Origin: Spirochaetota bacterium
GTDB taxonomy: Bacteria; Spirochaetota; Brachyspiria; Brachyspirales; JACRPF01
NCBI GenBank assembly: GCA_016214035.1
Contig: JACRPF010000007.1
Span: 62,001-126,000, forward strand
Reading direction: 5' to 3'
Length of the DNA: 64,000 bases
The notes beneath the pieces were generated by a model, which was not told where the DNA came from, made no database searches, and saw only the letters and a list, made by a program, of their open reading frames with translations. The stretch's first letter is position 1. Every line of letters begins with the position of its first letter. Positions 24,539-32,622 of the stretch are shown in pieces. Both the position numbers and the translations under genes were made by a program.

Positions 24539-26326
24539 CTATTTCCGTTTACCGAGCATAATCAGATCGACGAACATACGCTCAACATTCACGCGATGCA
24601 CCATGATGCGCACGCGGTCGCCGAGCATATACATGTTCCCGCCGCGTCCGGTTAGCGAGTGATCGTCCTCATTGAACGTGTAGCTGTCCTGCGCGAGGTC
24701 GGCGAATCGAACCAGCCCCTCAACGGAGTATTCGGAAATCTCCACAAACACTCCGAACGATGTCACGCCGGTGATGATGGCGTCATATTCAAGCCCCACC
24801 TTATCCTTCAGAAAGCGGGCACCCTTGATCTTCGCGATGTCGCGCTCTGCCTCAACCGCTATACGTTCCTGCTTGGAACAGTGTTCAGCGACGGCTTTCA
24901 GCTGCTGGAAAGCGCCCGCGCCGATATCCTTCGCACCCCGCATGATCTTCTTCAGAAGCCGATGTACCACGAGGTCAGAATATCGCCGTATCGGCGAGGT
25001 GAAATGCGTATAAAACTCGAACCCGAGGCCGTAATGACCGATATTGTCCGTATCGTAATATGCCTGTTTCATGGAACGCAGGAGCAGCGTCAGGAGGAGT
25101 TTTTCATCCGGCTTTCCTTTAATCGATTCCATGAACGGCGCGAAATCAATATCATTCGTCTTCGCATCGTGCGTGAGCTTGTAACCGCGGTTAAAGGCGA
25201 TGCGTTCAAAATTGGCAAGCTTATCCTCGTCCGGCAGGCCGTGCACGCGGTAGAGCGATTCGGTATGCTTTGAAAGATATTCGGCCACAACACGGTTGGC
25301 AAGGAGCATGAGCTCTTCGACAATGCGGTGTGTATCGAGCCGCTTTTTGGGCCCTATCGTCACCGGCTCACCGCGTTCATCAAGAACGATCTTTCTTTCA
25401 TCAAAGTCAAAATCGATACTGCCGGTGGACACACGCTTAGCGCGGAGCACCGCCATAAGTTCATTGGCGTCATGCAGAAGCTTCTTAAGCCAGTCGTCTC
25501 CGGCCGCTTTTCCGTCGATGACATCCTGCGCATAGTTATACGTGAGCCGCGCTTTTGAGCGGATCACCGTGTTCGCAAAACGGTAATTCCTGACCGTACC
25601 GTCTGTTGCGAGGTCCATGATAACGCTCATGGTAAGCCGCGGCACGTTGGGGTTCAGCGAGCAGATGCCGTTGGATACCGCGAACGGAAACATCGGTATG
25701 ACGGTGTCGATGAGGTAAAAGCTGTTCGCCCGTTTAGCGGCCTCCCGGTCGAGTGCGCTGCCCTCGGGGATGAAATGTCCCACGTCGGCGATGTGAACGC
25801 CCACCGTATAACCGCCGTCGGTTTTTGCAACATTGATGGCGTCATCGAAATCCTTCGCATCCTCGCCGTCTATGGTCACCACATCCCATTCCCTGATGTC
25901 TTCGCGGCCGGCAAACGCCGACTCAGGTACTTCCGCGGGAATTCCCTTAAGCTCTGGTTCCACCTTCTTGGAGAAAAACCGCGGAAGCTGATGTTTACTG
26001 ATGATATAGGCAACATCGTCCTTCGCGTTGTACGGCACCGGCATGAACGGTTTGCGTTCGCGTTCACCATCTTTTCCGCCGGGAACTCGTACACTCCGCC
26101 GTGCGGGCGCCGGTGTTCCGCGTGCGATCATTTTTTCGCCGTCACGGGTAAGCCGGAACGTGCCTTTTTTCCGTGCGCGCATGAGAAGCCCCCGATCAAC
26201 GGCTTCGTCGACCAGACGCTCCACGGACCTATATTCCTTCTCGGACAGGTCCAAATGCTTTATCAGCAGATGTTTCTTGACCATTTTATATTTCTGTGCA
26301 AATTGCAGTAATTCTTTGATAATCAT
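24539..26326 (-). CDS. rnr: Ribonuclease R/RNase II family exoribonuclease, short form
   Basis: A 595-residue 3'-5' exoribonuclease. Residues 1-70 are the RNase R winged-helix domain (MVKKHLLIKHLDL...LLMRARKKGTFRLT). A basic linker leads directly to the RNB catalytic domain from about residue 130, with the metal-binding acids in GEDAKDFDDAINV. An S1 domain (about 510-595, YDAIITGVTSFGVFVEIS) ends the protein. The two cold-shock domains normally between HTH and RNB appear to be missing, explaining the short length (usual 700-800). Confidence 0.9.
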   Translation of the reverse strand: MIIKELLQFAQKYKMVKKHLLIKHLDLSEKEYRSVERLVDEAVDRGLLMRARKKGTFRLTRDGEKMIARGTPAPARRSVRVPGGKDGERERKPFMPVPYNAKDDVAYIISKHQLPRFFSKKVEPELKGIPAEVPESAFAGREDIREWDVVTIDGEDAKDFDDAINVAKTDGGYTVGVHIADVGHFIPEGSALDREAAKRANSFYLIDTVIPMFPFAVSNGICSLNPNVPRLTMSVIMDLATDGTVRNYRFANTVIRSKARLTYNYAQDVIDGKAAGDDWLKKLLHDANELMAVLRAKRVSTGSIDFDFDERKIVLDERGEPVTIGPKKRLDTHRIVEELMLLANRVVAEYLSKHTESLYRVHGLPDEDKLANFERIAFNRGYKLTHDAKTNDIDFAPFMESIKGKPDEKLLLTLLLRSMKQAYYDTDNIGHYGLGFEFYTHFTSPIRRYSDLVVHRLLKKIMRGAKDIGAGAFQQLKAVAEHCSKQERIAVEAERDIAKIKGARFLKDKVGLEYDAIITGVTSFGVFVEISEYSVEGLVRFADLAQDSYTFNEDDHSLTGRGGNMYMLGDRVRIMVHRVNVERMFVDLIMLGKRK

Positions 26327-26493
26327 ATTACTCTCTTAAATCTAAAATCTGTTCCCCGACCGTAATCGGGAGACGTACGTAATTTTTTCTCCGCATTCAA
26401 TCGATCTCGTCAAACAATACAACGAACGAAAACGAACACGAGTAAAATATCCTCTTCTCATAACCATGCGCATCACTGCGCGGAATGTTTCTT

Positions 26494-27480
26494 CTATTTC
26501 GTTTGTTTCTCCATACCTGTGTTGCTGAACGGCTGTTCTTTTCCGAAATCGGGAAAATACACCGAACTGCTTTCCATCTCCTGAATGAGCAGATTCTCAA
26601 ACCCGAGCTCAACGGCATAATCCACAACACCGTTATATTCCTTCGGCGTAATGCTGCGCGCGACGGCGGGATATTCATTCGCGCGGTACTTCGGCGCATA
26701 CTGGCTCATGATAGACAGTGTCACGCCGGTCATGCCGTTATCCTTAAGCCAGAGCAGGAACTCATAGCTGCCCGCAATGTCGTCCGGCAATACCAGGTGA
26801 CGTATGATGACACCGCGGACCGCGATATCATCGCTGAACGTCAGCGCACCGCATTGACGATACATTTCCCGGATTGCCTGACGGTTCACGTCGACATAAT
26901 TCACACCGGCATGTGAATAGCGTTCGGCGTGTGCTCCGTCGCTGTATTTCGCATCCGGCAGATACACATCCACGATACCGTCGAGCAGCGTCAGCAGCTC
27001 CATGCTGTCATAGCCGTTCGTATTGTAGACAACCGGAATATCCCCGCCGTCACGATAGAATTGCATGAGCCCCAGCACCGCGGGATAGATATACTGCGTC
27101 GGCGACACCAGATTGATATTGCAGGCGCCTTGATCGGCAAGTTTCCGGTATATCGATGCGATCTCCTGCTCATCGAGAAGATCGCCTTTACCGTCATGGC
27201 TTATTTGATAATTCTGGCAGAACACACATCTGAGATTGCATCCCGCAAAGAACACGGTACCCGATCCGCCTTTGCCGACAATGGGCGGCTCTTCGCCGAA
27301 ATGCAGCGTATGCGATGCAATTGAAGCGCTTCGAAAATCACCTGTAATGCCGCAAACACCGCTTTCATTGCGCGTACGGTCAATACCGCATCGATGTCCG
27401 CAGCATATGCATGCGGCCAGTGTTTGTTCAAATGCCGGTATTCGGGATTGTATGATGTCTGCTTTTTCGGAATAGTTCAT
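26494..27480 (-). CDS. Radical SAM protein, pyruvate formate-lyase activating enzyme-like (PflX type)
   Basis: About 328 residues from ATG 27480. The 4Fe-4S radical SAM motif is GCNLRCVFCQNY. An N-terminal cysteine cluster (ACICCGHRCG...GVCGI) precedes it, as in COG1313 PflX/AmmeMemoRadiSam-type proteins. SPTQYIYP and VDVYLPDAKY are also family-typical. The substrate is unknown. The longer frame from TTG 27531 is rejected because that TTG is part of the -35 box. It is isolated between rnr and lpxB on the same strand. Confidence 0.87.
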   Translation of the reverse strand: MNYSEKADIIQSRIPAFEQTLAACICCGHRCGIDRTRNESGVCGITGDFRSASIASHTLHFGEEPPIVGKGGSGTVFFAGCNLRCVFCQNYQISHDGKGDLLDEQEIASIYRKLADQGACNINLVSPTQYIYPAVLGLMQFYRDGGDIPVVYNTNGYDSMELLTLLDGIVDVYLPDAKYSDGAHAERYSHAGVNYVDVNRQAIREMYRQCGALTFSDDIAVRGVIIRHLVLPDDIAGSYEFLLWLKDNGMTGVTLSIMSQYAPKYRANEYPAVARSITPKEYNGVVDYAVELGFENLLIQEMESSSVYFPDFGKEQPFSNTGMEKQTK

Positions 27481-27503
27481 TAATATTGGTCTGTATGGAT
27501 GAT

Positions 27504-27531
27504 ATACTACTGTTCTTTCAGATAAAGTCAA
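27504..27531 (-). promoter_or_regulatory. Promoter of the PflX-like gene
   Basis: On the minus strand TTGACT (27531-27526) and TAGTAT (27509-27504) are 16 bp apart. They lie about 24 bp upstream of ATG 27480. Confidence 0.45.
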
Positions 27532-27540
27532 GCGGACCGG

Positions 27541-28671
27541 TCATTTTTTCTTCGCACAGGTGATAACAGCTTTCGCCGCGCGAAGTACAGCGCCCGTCTT
27601 TCCGAGAAGCCCGCGCACCCGGGCAAGTTCATCGCGTACCGCACGATATGCGTCCGGATCGTTCAGCCAGAAAGAAATATGCGCGGCTATGGCATCGGAC
27701 GTACAGTCCCGCTGGATGAGTTCAGGCACCGCCAATCTTCCCAGCATGATGTTCGGCATACCTATCATCTGCCCGCGCACCACCATTTTCCCGATCATGT
27801 AGGTGAGCGCGGATGTTCTATAGCATATCACCATCGGAATGCCGTGCACCGCGGCGAGAAGCGATGCGGTACCGCTCGCAAGAATCATCGCATCGGCGGA
27901 GGCGTATACGTCATCGGCGGCGTTCTCCCCTTCGATGATTGTCAGCGGGAGGGCGCTGCGGTCCTTTCGGGATTGTATGGCTTTTTCAATCGCCCTCCTG
28001 TACCGCGCATGAGCAAGCGGCAGCCGGAATTGAATCCTCTCCCCGAATAGGCGATGCAGTTTTACCGCGGCATCGAGGAATACTCCGGTCAACTCCCGTA
28101 TCTCCTGATTTCTGCTTCCCGGCATGATTCCGATCGTAATTTTTTTTGATGAAATCTTGCGCACTTTTCCCGGGGCTATATCTGCGAACGGATGGCCTTC
28201 ACATATTGCCGTACAGCCGTGTTTTTTATACACATCGTAATCGAACTTGAACGGCGCGATTATCAGATCGCATGTAGCCTTGAGCTTGTCGGCATTCGCC
28301 TCGCCCCAGATGCCCACATGCGGCGGGAAATAATACACATTGGGAATACCGTTTTTCCGGCAGTAGCTCGAGAGAATAAGATTGAATCCCTGGTTGTCAA
28401 TCAGAACAACGAGGTCCACCGGATGTGCCGCAAAATACCGCTTGATCCTGCCGTATGCAGCCAGCGACGGAATGATGGCGACCAGCGGCTCTACGATACC
28501 TGCGGCCGAAAGTGCGGTAATATCATCAATGAGCGATACTCCGGCGGCGCGCATATAATCCCCGCCGATACCGGTGAGTTTGACGCCGGGAGCGATCCGT
28601 TTGAGCGCTTTCGCAAGCCCCGCGCCGAGCATATCGCCCGATATTTCTCCCGCGGACATGAAGATGTTCAT
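27541..28671 (-). CDS. lpxB: Lipid-A-disaccharide synthase
   Basis: A 376-residue GT19 glycosyltransferase. It joins UDP-2,3-diacylglucosamine and lipid X into the lipid A disaccharide. The N-terminus MNIFMSAGEISGDMLGAGL, then YYFPPHVGIWGE, GIMPGSRNQEIREL and the C-terminal ASGTASLLAAVHGIPMVICYR are diagnostic. It overlaps lpxA by 4 bp (ATGA), so fabZ-lpxA-lpxB is one operon. The enzyme is peripheral at the inner membrane. Confidence 0.96.
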   Translation of the reverse strand: MNIFMSAGEISGDMLGAGLAKALKRIAPGVKLTGIGGDYMRAAGVSLIDDITALSAAGIVEPLVAIIPSLAAYGRIKRYFAAHPVDLVVLIDNQGFNLILSSYCRKNGIPNVYYFPPHVGIWGEANADKLKATCDLIIAPFKFDYDVYKKHGCTAICEGHPFADIAPGKVRKISSKKITIGIMPGSRNQEIRELTGVFLDAAVKLHRLFGERIQFRLPLAHARYRRAIEKAIQSRKDRSALPLTIIEGENAADDVYASADAMILASGTASLLAAVHGIPMVICYRTSALTYMIGKMVVRGQMIGMPNIMLGRLAVPELIQRDCTSDAIAAHISFWLNDPDAYRAVRDELARVRGLLGKTGAVLRAAKAVITCAKKK

Positions 28672-29453
28672 ACGTGACCGGCGATGCCCCGCTGCGATGC
28701 CTTAAGGAATTCTACGAATATCTTCTGATGTTCGCTAAGTGTTCCGCTTTTCTCATGAAATTCGATAAAATCTTTTTTCGACATCGTGGTATGATACCAT
28801 GCGTCGTGTATCGCTTCGACTGCTTTGATGTCATCGCTTTTAAAACCTTTACGGCGAAGACCTACAAGATTGAGCTTGAAAACCTTTGCCGGATTATGGT
28901 CGGCGAGAGAATACGGCGGAATATCAAGCGCCACCTTTGCGCCGAACCCCAGCATGCAGTACGCGCCGATACGGCAGAACTGGTGGACACCGACACATGC
29001 CGAGATGAATACGTCGCTGAAAATCTCCACATGGCCGCCGCACGACAGATTGTTCGCGGACACCACACGGTCATGCACGATACAGTCGTGGGCTATGTGT
29101 ACATTCTCCATGAAATAGTTATTGTTTCCGACAATCGTGACCCCGTTCTCGTTCTTCGAGCGGTGTATGTTCACGAACTCCCTGAATTCATTACCGTTGC
29201 CGACGAGTGTGCGGCTGACCTTCTTCTTGTCAAAGCTAGTATCCTGCGGCAGATCACCGATGACCGCATGCGAATGTATATGATTGCCGTCACCGATGGT
29301 GAGATACCGCTTCAGGACCACATGCGATTCGATGATATTGTCTTTGCCGATGACAACATCATCCTCGACGATAGCATACGGCCCGATGACCGTCCCGTCA
29401 CCGATGACCGCCGTGGGCGCGATTATCGCCGTCGGATGTATCGTTGCCGCCAT
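28668..29453 (-). CDS. lpxA: Acyl-ACP--UDP-N-acetylglucosamine O-acyltransferase
   Basis: A 261-residue left-handed beta-helix enzyme, the first step of lipid A synthesis. Hexapeptide repeats start at IHPTAIIAPTAVIGDGTVIG, and the catalytic His region is FMENVHIAHDCIVHD. The C-terminal helical part (RRKGFKSDDIKAVEAIHD) is typical. The start is ATG 29453, sharing its A with the fabZ stop (TAATG); the upstream TTG at 29489 is rejected. Confidence 0.96.
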   Translation of the reverse strand: MAATIHPTAIIAPTAVIGDGTVIGPYAIVEDDVVIGKDNIIESHVVLKRYLTIGDGNHIHSHAVIGDLPQDTSFDKKKVSRTLVGNGNEFREFVNIHRSKNENGVTIVGNNNYFMENVHIAHDCIVHDRVVSANNLSCGGHVEIFSDVFISACVGVHQFCRIGAYCMLGFGAKVALDIPPYSLADHNPAKVFKLNLVGLRRKGFKSDDIKAVEAIHDAWYHTTMSKKDFIEFHEKSGTLSEHQKIFVEFLKASQRGIAGHV

Positions 29454-29929
29454 TACTTCGCCTGCGCCTTGTCGCGGTCGACAAGCCATGCGCCGAGATC
29501 AGCTGACGATGCAAGCTCGCCGTCGACCTTTGTCTCACCGTGCATCTGAACGATCGTCGTGGACGAACGCTCGATGAAACGGGTTATCGTTATTTCCATG
29601 CGCATAACATCGCCGGGGATGACCGGTTTTTTGAACTTCACATTGTCGATCGTGGTGAAAAAGATCACCTTATTCTTGACTTCAATGCCTTTTTTGGTCA
29701 ATTTATCGCCGCAATAGATGCCGCCCACCTGCGCCATCGCTTCAAGCTGCAGCACGCCCGGCAGTATGGGATTATCCGGGAAATGGCCGGTAAATTGGGG
29801 TTCATTCATGGTGACGTTCTTGATGCCCACGATGCCGTTCTCAGTAAGCTCGACCACTTTGTCGACGAGCAGGAACGGATAGCGGTGCGGAAGGAATTTT
29901 AAAATATCGTTGATGGTGAAAACGCTCAT
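29453..29929 (-). CDS. fabZ: 3-hydroxyacyl-[ACP] dehydratase
   Basis: A 158-residue hot-dog-fold dehydratase of fatty acid synthesis. The N-terminus INDILKFLPHRYPFLLVDKV carries the catalytic His, and FTGHFPDNPILPGVLQLEAMAQ the catalytic acid helix. It supplies and competes for 3-hydroxyacyl-ACP with LpxA, so its place at the head of the lipid A operon is functional. A GGAGG precedes the ATG. Confidence 0.96.
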   Translation of the reverse strand: MSVFTINDILKFLPHRYPFLLVDKVVELTENGIVGIKNVTMNEPQFTGHFPDNPILPGVLQLEAMAQVGGIYCGDKLTKKGIEVKNKVIFFTTIDNVKFKKPVIPGDVMRMEITITRFIERSSTTIVQMHGETKVDGELASSADLGAWLVDRDKAQAK

Positions 29930-29962
29930 AATGCCTCCGAATCAAATATGTAATAATACGTC

Positions 29963-29991
29963 ATTGTATGTCGCCGGTATGATAATGTCAA
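29963..29991 (-). promoter_or_regulatory. Promoter of the fabZ-lpxA-lpxB operon
   Basis: On the minus strand TTGACA (29991-29986) and TACAAT (29968-29963) are 17 bp apart. A leader of about 28 nt with a GGAGG ribosome site follows. Confidence 0.75.
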
Positions 29992-30008
29992 CCAAATGCC
30001 ACCGGTAA

Positions 30009-30037
30009 TTGCATTTTCACTCTAAACCGGTTACACT
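30009..30037 (+). promoter_or_regulatory. Promoter of pepF
   Basis: TTGCAT (30009-30014) and TACACT (30032-30037) are 17 bp apart, 28 bp before ATG 30066. The TTG of the -35 box creates a false upstream start. It is divergent from the lpx promoter, 18 bp away. Confidence 0.6.
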
Positions 30038-30065
30038 TACTGATATTTTCCGCAAAGGTTTTACC

Positions 30066-31865
30066 ATGGAACAGTCCGCGCTCAGAGCACGAAACGAAAT
30101 TCCCGTTACCGACCAATGGAATCTCACGCCGCTTTTCAACGATGAATCCGCCTGGGAATCCGCATACAGCGATGTAGAGGCGATGCTGCCGCGCTACAGC
30201 GGCTTTAAGGGTACCGTCGCAGCTTCGGCACAGGCGCTCCTGTCGGTCATCGAGTTCGATCTCGATGTATCGCGCCGCATCGACCGTATTTATACGTACG
30301 CGCATCTTAAAAGCGATGAAGATAAAACCAATCAGCGTTATCTAGGTTTCATGGAGCGTATGTCAAACCTCGCCCAGCGCGTCTCCGAAACATCAAGCTG
30401 GATCATGCCCGAGATCATGGCAATCGATACCGCGCGTATGAATGAACTCGCTTCCGACAAACTCCTGGCGCCGTATCGCTTCTACCTTGAAAAGATACTC
30501 CGCATGAAGGCGCATACGCTTTCAGAAAGCGAGGAGCGGCTCATGGCGCTTTCGCAGGAAACGCTGTCGGGCGCGCATGAGTTTTTCAGCCAGCTTGAAA
30601 ACGCCGACATGAAATTCGGCACCATCGTTGATGATAACGGCAGTGCACGCGAACTGACACACGGCAATTTCATCACCTTCCTCATGAGCGAAAACCGCGA
30701 TTTCCGCAAACGCGTATTTGAGCAGTATTACGCGCAATTCGAGGCGCACAAACACGCGCTTGCCACGGCGCATGCGTCATCGGTAAAAGGCGACTACTTT
30801 TATGCGACAGCCCGGCATTACGACAGCGTCCGGTCGTCGGCACTCTACTCGGACAATATCAACAATGCGGTGTACGACAATCTCATCGCCACCGTCAAGA
30901 AAAACCTCGCTCCGCTGTTCAGCTACTACGGCACCAAAAAGAAGTTTCTCGGCGTGAGCGAGCTTCACGCATATGACCTGTATGCGCCGCTGGTAAAAGA
31001 TATAGACTTCCATATGAGCTATGATGAAGCAGTCGAGACCTGCATAGAAGCACTCGCACCGCTCGGCAGTGAGTATTGTGCTGAGCTGAAAAAAGGCCTC
31101 ACCGCCGGCTGGGTGGACCGCTATGAGAACCGCGGGAAACGCAGCGGGGCATATTCGTCCGGCTGTTATGATTCACCGCCGTACATTCTGATGAACTATG
31201 AACCGAAGAACATCGGAAGCGTCTATACGCTCATACACGAGGCCGGCCATTCCATGCACTCGCTTTACTCGCGCAAAAAACAGCCGTACGTATACCACAA
31301 CTACACGATATTCGTAGCCGAAGTAGCGTCGACGGTGAACGAATCGCTGCTCACCGAGCATCTGATGAAACGTTACAGCGGCGACGAACGGATGAAGCGG
31401 TATATCCTCAACCGTGAAATTGAGGACATACGCGCCACGCTCGTACGCCAGACCATGTTCGCCGAGTTCGAGATGCGCACGCATGCCATGCGCGAGGCGA
31501 ACGAGCCGCTCACACTTGAGAGCCTTACCGCGCTGTACACGGAATTGCTCAACGATTATTTCGGCACGTCGATGGTCATCGATAAAGAACTTACGCTTGA
31601 ATATCTGCGCATACCGCATTTTTACTCATCGTTCTATGTATACAAATACGCAACCGGGATATCAGCGGCACTCGCTATCTCACGGGCGCTCGCCGACGGC
31701 ACGCCGGACGCCCGTAAACGCTACCACGATTTCCTCGGCCTCGGCGGGAGCGCCTTCCCCCTCGATGAACTGAAAACGGCGGGCGTCGATCTTTCCACTC
31801 CGGCACCGATCGAAGACGCAATGCGGCATCTCGCCGGACGCATTGCCGCGTTCGCAGGAGTGTAG
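30066..31865 (+). CDS. pepF: Oligoendopeptidase F (M3B metallopeptidase)
   Basis: A 599-residue cytosolic peptidase that degrades short peptides. The zinc motif is HEAGH (about residue 390, in YTLIHEAGHSMHS), with the third ligand in the downstream FVAEVASTVNESL helix. The N-terminal PepF domain (about 20-110) starts at WNLTPLF. The length is exactly typical. The start is ATG 30066 (MEQSALRA) after AAAGG. The ogg gene follows 10 bp later in the same direction. Confidence 0.95.
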   Translation: MEQSALRARNEIPVTDQWNLTPLFNDESAWESAYSDVEAMLPRYSGFKGTVAASAQALLSVIEFDLDVSRRIDRIYTYAHLKSDEDKTNQRYLGFMERMSNLAQRVSETSSWIMPEIMAIDTARMNELASDKLLAPYRFYLEKILRMKAHTLSESEERLMALSQETLSGAHEFFSQLENADMKFGTIVDDNGSARELTHGNFITFLMSENRDFRKRVFEQYYAQFEAHKHALATAHASSVKGDYFYATARHYDSVRSSALYSDNINNAVYDNLIATVKKNLAPLFSYYGTKKKFLGVSELHAYDLYAPLVKDIDFHMSYDEAVETCIEALAPLGSEYCAELKKGLTAGWVDRYENRGKRSGAYSSGCYDSPPYILMNYEPKNIGSVYTLIHEAGHSMHSLYSRKKQPYVYHNYTIFVAEVASTVNESLLTEHLMKRYSGDERMKRYILNREIEDIRATLVRQTMFAEFEMRTHAMREANEPLTLESLTALYTELLNDYFGTSMVIDKELTLEYLRIPHFYSSFYVYKYATGISAALAISRALADGTPDARKRYHDFLGLGGSAFPLDELKTAGVDLSTPAPIEDAMRHLAGRIAAFAGV

Positions 31866-31874
31866 CACCGCACC

Positions 31875-32537
31875 ATGGCAGCACGCAGGGAGCGTATAAC
31901 CGAATTACGGACGCTGTACCGGGAGCTTCGTCCGCGCATCATAGCACGCGAACAGGAATTCAAACGGATATTCAAAACCGCCGACAACGAAGCGCTTTTC
32001 ACCGAGCTTGCGTTCTGCATCCTTACGCCTCAGTCGAGAGCGCATCAATGCTGGAAGGCTGTTACCGAATTGAAGAACCGCGGCCTTGTCATGAACGGCA
32101 GTGCTTCCGCCATTGCCCGTGTGCTATCGGGCATACACGGCGTACGTTTTCACCATAACAAGGCACGCTACATCGTAACCACACGGTCCATGCTTATGCG
32201 CGATGGAGAACCCGACATCCGGCAGTATATCAACCCGGAAGATGTTTTCGGCACACGACGTACTATCGTCCGGCTGGCGAAAGGCATCGGCATAAAAGAA
32301 GCAAGCCACTTTTTAAGGAACATCGGCTTCGGCGAAACGCTTGCCATCATCGACCGGCATGTGCTCAGAAATCTCATCCCGCTCGGTGTGGCCGTGAAAC
32401 TGCCGAACACAATTACCGAAAAACGCTATTATGCACTGGAGCAGAATATCGCCCGGTTCGCACAACGTATCCGAATACCGCTCGCGCATCTCGATTTCGT
32501 GCTCTGGTATAAGGAAGCGCATGATATCTTCAAGTGA
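31875..32537 (+). CDS. ogg: N-glycosylase/DNA lyase (Ogg2-type 8-oxoguanine glycosylase)
   Basis: A 220-residue bifunctional base-excision repair enzyme. The helix-hairpin-helix region GIGIKEASHFLRNIGFGE supplies the catalytic Lys, and LAIIDRHVLRNL the catalytic Asp. ELAFCILTPQSRAHQCW is typical of the Ogg2 (Thermotoga/Methanocaldococcus-like) family, which lacks the N-terminal domain of eukaryotic OGG1. It probably forms an operon with pepF. Confidence 0.9.
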   Translation: MAARRERITELRTLYRELRPRIIAREQEFKRIFKTADNEALFTELAFCILTPQSRAHQCWKAVTELKNRGLVMNGSASAIARVLSGIHGVRFHHNKARYIVTTRSMLMRDGEPDIRQYINPEDVFGTRRTIVRLAKGIGIKEASHFLRNIGFGETLAIIDRHVLRNLIPLGVAVKLPNTITEKRYYALEQNIARFAQRIRIPLAHLDFVLWYKEAHDIFK

Positions 32538-32622
32538 GCCGGGGTAACATAATTTTATGGTTGAGCGCTCTCAAAAACAGCCGATAATCAAGGGGAATCA
32601 TCAGCAAACGCAAGGATTTCCC

